Source: JACMQW01 sp964536965
GTDB lineage: Bacteria > Bdellovibrionota > UBA1018
NCBI GenBank assembly: GCA_964536965.1
Contig: CAZIAL010000009.1
Span: 29,068 to 93,067 of the forward strand
Length of the DNA stretch: 64,000 nucleotides
Direction: 5' to 3'
Shown here: one piece after another, positions 62,052-64,000 of the stretch
Layout of the letters: every line of letters begins with the position of its first letter
Position numbering within the stretch: the first letter of the stretch is position 1
The notes under the pieces: model-generated
What the model saw: only the letters and a program-made list of their open reading frames with translations
The model's database searches: none
Told to the model about the DNA's origin: nothing
Translations under genes and position numbers: made by a program

Positions 62052-62231
62052 TTACTCCATGAGCTTTTCGGCGGATCGCATTTCGGCGGCGATTCGCTGC
62101 CTGCGATCCGTTCGATCCGCATGCGTCTCTTTGCGGAGATAGTAGCGCCCGGTCCAGAGCAGGCCGAGCAGGCCGAGGACGAAGACTCCGACGAACGCGA
62201 AACGGCAGGGTGCCGATTTTTTCTGACTCAT
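62052..62231 (-). CDS. Small single-pass membrane protein
   Basis: 59 residues from ATG 62231 (MSQKKSAP, GGGG upstream), or 66 from an ATG at 62252. One strong membrane helix (FAFVGVFVLGLLGLLWTG) is flanked by a basic N-terminus and a charged C-terminal tail rich in Arg and Glu. No family can be named. It follows the beta-propeller gene by 36 bases on the same strand and may be its partner. Confidence 0.5.
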   Translation of the reverse strand: MSQKKSAPCRFAFVGVFVLGLLGLLWTGRYYLRKETHADRTDRRQRIAAEMRSAEKLME

Positions 62232-62267
62232 AAAAACCCCATCCGGCTTCATTCCGGTTGCATTCGT

Positions 62268-64000
62268 TTACGGAGGCGAAAGTCGCAGGCGATAGATCAT
62301 CCCCGTGTGGTTGCTGATCAGGAGGGTTTCGTTATCCAGCCAGGCGAACTGGTTTGCGCCGGCCGTGATCGATCCCAGCAGGGCGTCGGGGCCGAGATTC
62401 GTTTCGTCGCACGTTCCGGTCGAGCCGAGTTTCTTGCAGTAGATCCGACCGTTATTCAAGTAATAGACCTCGGAGCGGTCGGGACGGAAGGTAAAGTTAG
62501 TAGCCGAGCGTGCCAGCGAAATGGACTGGAGAAAGCTTGTCGCCGGAGTCAGCGGATCCTGGACGTAACGGATGGCTGCCGTGCCCTCCGTAAAATAGAG
62601 GCGGTCGGTGGTGGAATCGTACCAGTTATAGCAGGCCGGCGAACCGTAATCGCAGTTAATAGGTAGGTTCTGTGCCGCGCCGGGGGCCGAGTCGTTGGAA
62701 ATCGCGCGCGGCTGGTCGCCGATCACTTTGCGAACGAGGGAGTTCACCAGATCGAAGTGCCGGATCGAAGGGTGGAGTACCCATCCCACGGCGTTATGAG
62801 CGCGTCCGGCGACGAAAAGACCCGTCGGACTTAACGTCACGTTGTCTCGTAGACCCGTGACAAAGAGCGCATAGGCTCCGGGGTTAGTGGCGCCGTCGGC
62901 GGCGATGTTCCAAGCATTCGCCGCGCCGGATCCCCCTCCAAGTCGATGGGTAATCGTGTGGTCGGAACCGATGGAGACGGCGTGGTGGGAGGAAGAGCGG
63001 ACCCAGAGATCGTTGTTCGAATCGAAAGCAAGTCCGTGCATCGTCCCGCTGCTGTAGGGGCCGCCAAGGCTTACCGACTTCGACCAGAGCGCGCCGTCGG
63101 AGTTCGCGGCACCTGCTGCTTCCATGGTCTGGTTTCCGAAGAGGACTTCGGTTCGGTCGGTCGTGGTATCGATGCGGCCCACCACCATGGCGGTTTTATC
63201 CGTGAAGTAGAGGCCCGCCGGAAATCCCGCCGTGCTCGTCGCTTTGTAAGCAATCCCCGAAAAGCTACCGCGGGTGAGCGTACGGTCGAGTCCGTCGCCG
63301 TAAAAAGGTAAGGTCCCCAGCGCCGTTCGGACCTGTCCACTTTCGGGATCCAGGAAGCGGACGCGGTAAGTTCCCGACGAGTTCTCCCGTCCACCGTCAG
63401 AGATATAGAGCGTGTTTCCCGGCCCGAGATCGATGCTGGCGACGCGCGGGCAAGCCTCCGCGGCGAGCAGCCCATCGTCTCCGCAAGCATCGATGGGCGT
63501 AGCTCCCACGAGCTGGGTACCGACTTCGCCGTTTTCGCCGGAATTCGGAATCGTGTACGCCCAGACCCGGTCGCCCGTATTCGCGAGAAGCTTGCGGTCG
63601 GAAAATCGCACCCTGAACGACGTGTTGGAGCTTATCGGGACCGCGCAGGCATAGTTCACTCCCGAGACGATTTTTCGGCAATGATTCGCGTTGTAATATC
63701 CGTAGTAATAGATCGTGGCGCCGCGGTCGAGGACGGCGAGCGCGAAGAGCCGCTGGGTCGGGAGTTCCCAATCCCCGTTCGCCGAGTTGAACTTACTTCC
63801 GAGACCCACGGTGAGCGCATCGGCTCCGCCAGATGCCGGGGGCTGGGTGGTCGTGCAGTCTCCGGCGACGATCGAAACCGTTCCCGCGGTTCCGACGGAG
63901 TTCTGGGTAGCTTTCATGATTCGGACCGCTTTATTGCCGGTGGAAGGCTGACAGTTCGCTAAGAAATAAAGAGTGTCGTCCTCGTCGAACGCCATCGCTC
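62268..64000 (-). CDS. Large beta-propeller-like protein, 5' part outside the window
   Basis: At least 577 codons; the frame is open through the right edge, so the true start is not in the window. The visible part is strand-rich with regularly recurring motifs of the NHL type, for example TLYISDGGREN, GLYFTDKTAMVVGRIDTTTDRTEVLFG, TDRLYFTEGTAAIRYV and ETLLISNHTGMIYRLRL, each resembling a six-bladed propeller strand set. Two to three cysteine pairs suggest export. Proteins like this occur on the surface of many former deltaproteobacteria; ligand unknown. Confidence 0.65.
   Translation of the reverse strand, partial: AMAFDEDDTLYFLANCQPSTGNKAVRIMKATQNSVGTAGTVSIVAGDCTTTQPPASGGADALTVGLGSKFNSANGDWELPTQRLFALAVLDRGATIYYYGYYNANHCRKIVSGVNYACAVPISSNTSFRVRFSDRKLLANTGDRVWAYTIPNSGENGEVGTQLVGATPIDACGDDGLLAAEACPRVASIDLGPGNTLYISDGGRENSSGTYRVRFLDPESGQVRTALGTLPFYGDGLDRTLTRGSFSGIAYKATSTAGFPAGLYFTDKTAMVVGRIDTTTDRTEVLFGNQTMEAAGAANSDGALWSKSVSLGGPYSSGTMHGLAFDSNNDLWVRSSSHHAVSIGSDHTITHRLGGGSGAANAWNIAADGATNPGAYALFVTGLRDNVTLSPTGLFVAGRAHNAVGWVLHPSIRHFDLVNSLVRKVIGDQPRAISNDSAPGAAQNLPINCDYGSPACYNWYDSTTDRLYFTEGTAAIRYVQDPLTPATSFLQSISLARSATNFTFRPDRSEVYYLNNGRIYCKKLGSTGTCDETNLGPDALLGSITAGANQFAWLDNETLLISNHTGMIYRLRLSPP

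Overview
The window reads as about 64 kb of chromosome from a moderately GC-rich (roughly 58-60% by eye), Gram-negative, motile bacterium. Outer-membrane machinery is explicit: a LolA-like carrier, an ExbB-ExbD-TonB set with a TonB-dependent receptor, an MsbA-like flippase, a predicted OM beta-barrel and lipoproteins. MotA/MotB indicate a proton-driven flagellar motor. The mix of dense short operons, many exported proteins of unknown function, exported peptidases and an NtrY/NtrX pair fits the former deltaproteobacteria, with Bdellovibrionota as my best guess. That placement is inference from gene content; no rRNA or marker-based test was possible. I see no prophage, insertion sequence, tRNA, rRNA or CRISPR array.

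Left part (1-15.2 kb), mostly minus strand: a secreted-protein/yajQ/rimO/rhodanese operon behind a near-consensus promoter; a lolA-like gene and smc; a PanE-like reductase; a plus-strand exported papain-like protein; a 600-bp intergenic stretch that appears to hold a promoter-driven micro-ORF; then an OM protein/PPDK/GlyRS run.

Middle (15.2-33 kb): a lower-GC three-gene operon of exported proteins (transglycosylase-like with SH3, small secreted protein, protein with a His/Cys pair resembling clan CD peptidases) preceded by a gap with possible gene remnants. Then MsbA-like ABC transporter divergent from a GalE-GmhB fusion, recO, a second lytic transglycosylase, an AEC permease, motAB behind a potentially folded leader, and two overlapping minus genes for exported putative peptidases (HExxH and papain-like).

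Right part (33-64 kb): a 5'-nucleotidase-type lipoprotein, an unusual 2Fe-2S ferredoxin-like protein, exbB-exbD-tonB-receptor-lipoprotein, an S8 protease, a Cys/Met PLP enzyme, leuS, rsgA with an M24 peptidase, a cluster of three micro-ORFs, acyl-CoA dehydrogenase divergent from an RNA m5C methyltransferase and pyrD, a 23-residue lysine-rich gene with its own promoter and terminator, ntrY-ntrX, proS-pyrF-rlmB-like, and the truncated start of a beta-propeller-like gene at the right edge.

The parts most likely to be new are the three micro-gene loci (about 9.9, 50.1 and 54.2 kb), the low-GC exported operon at 15.9-20.5 kb, the exported peptidase pair at 30.2-33.0 kb, and the motA leader.
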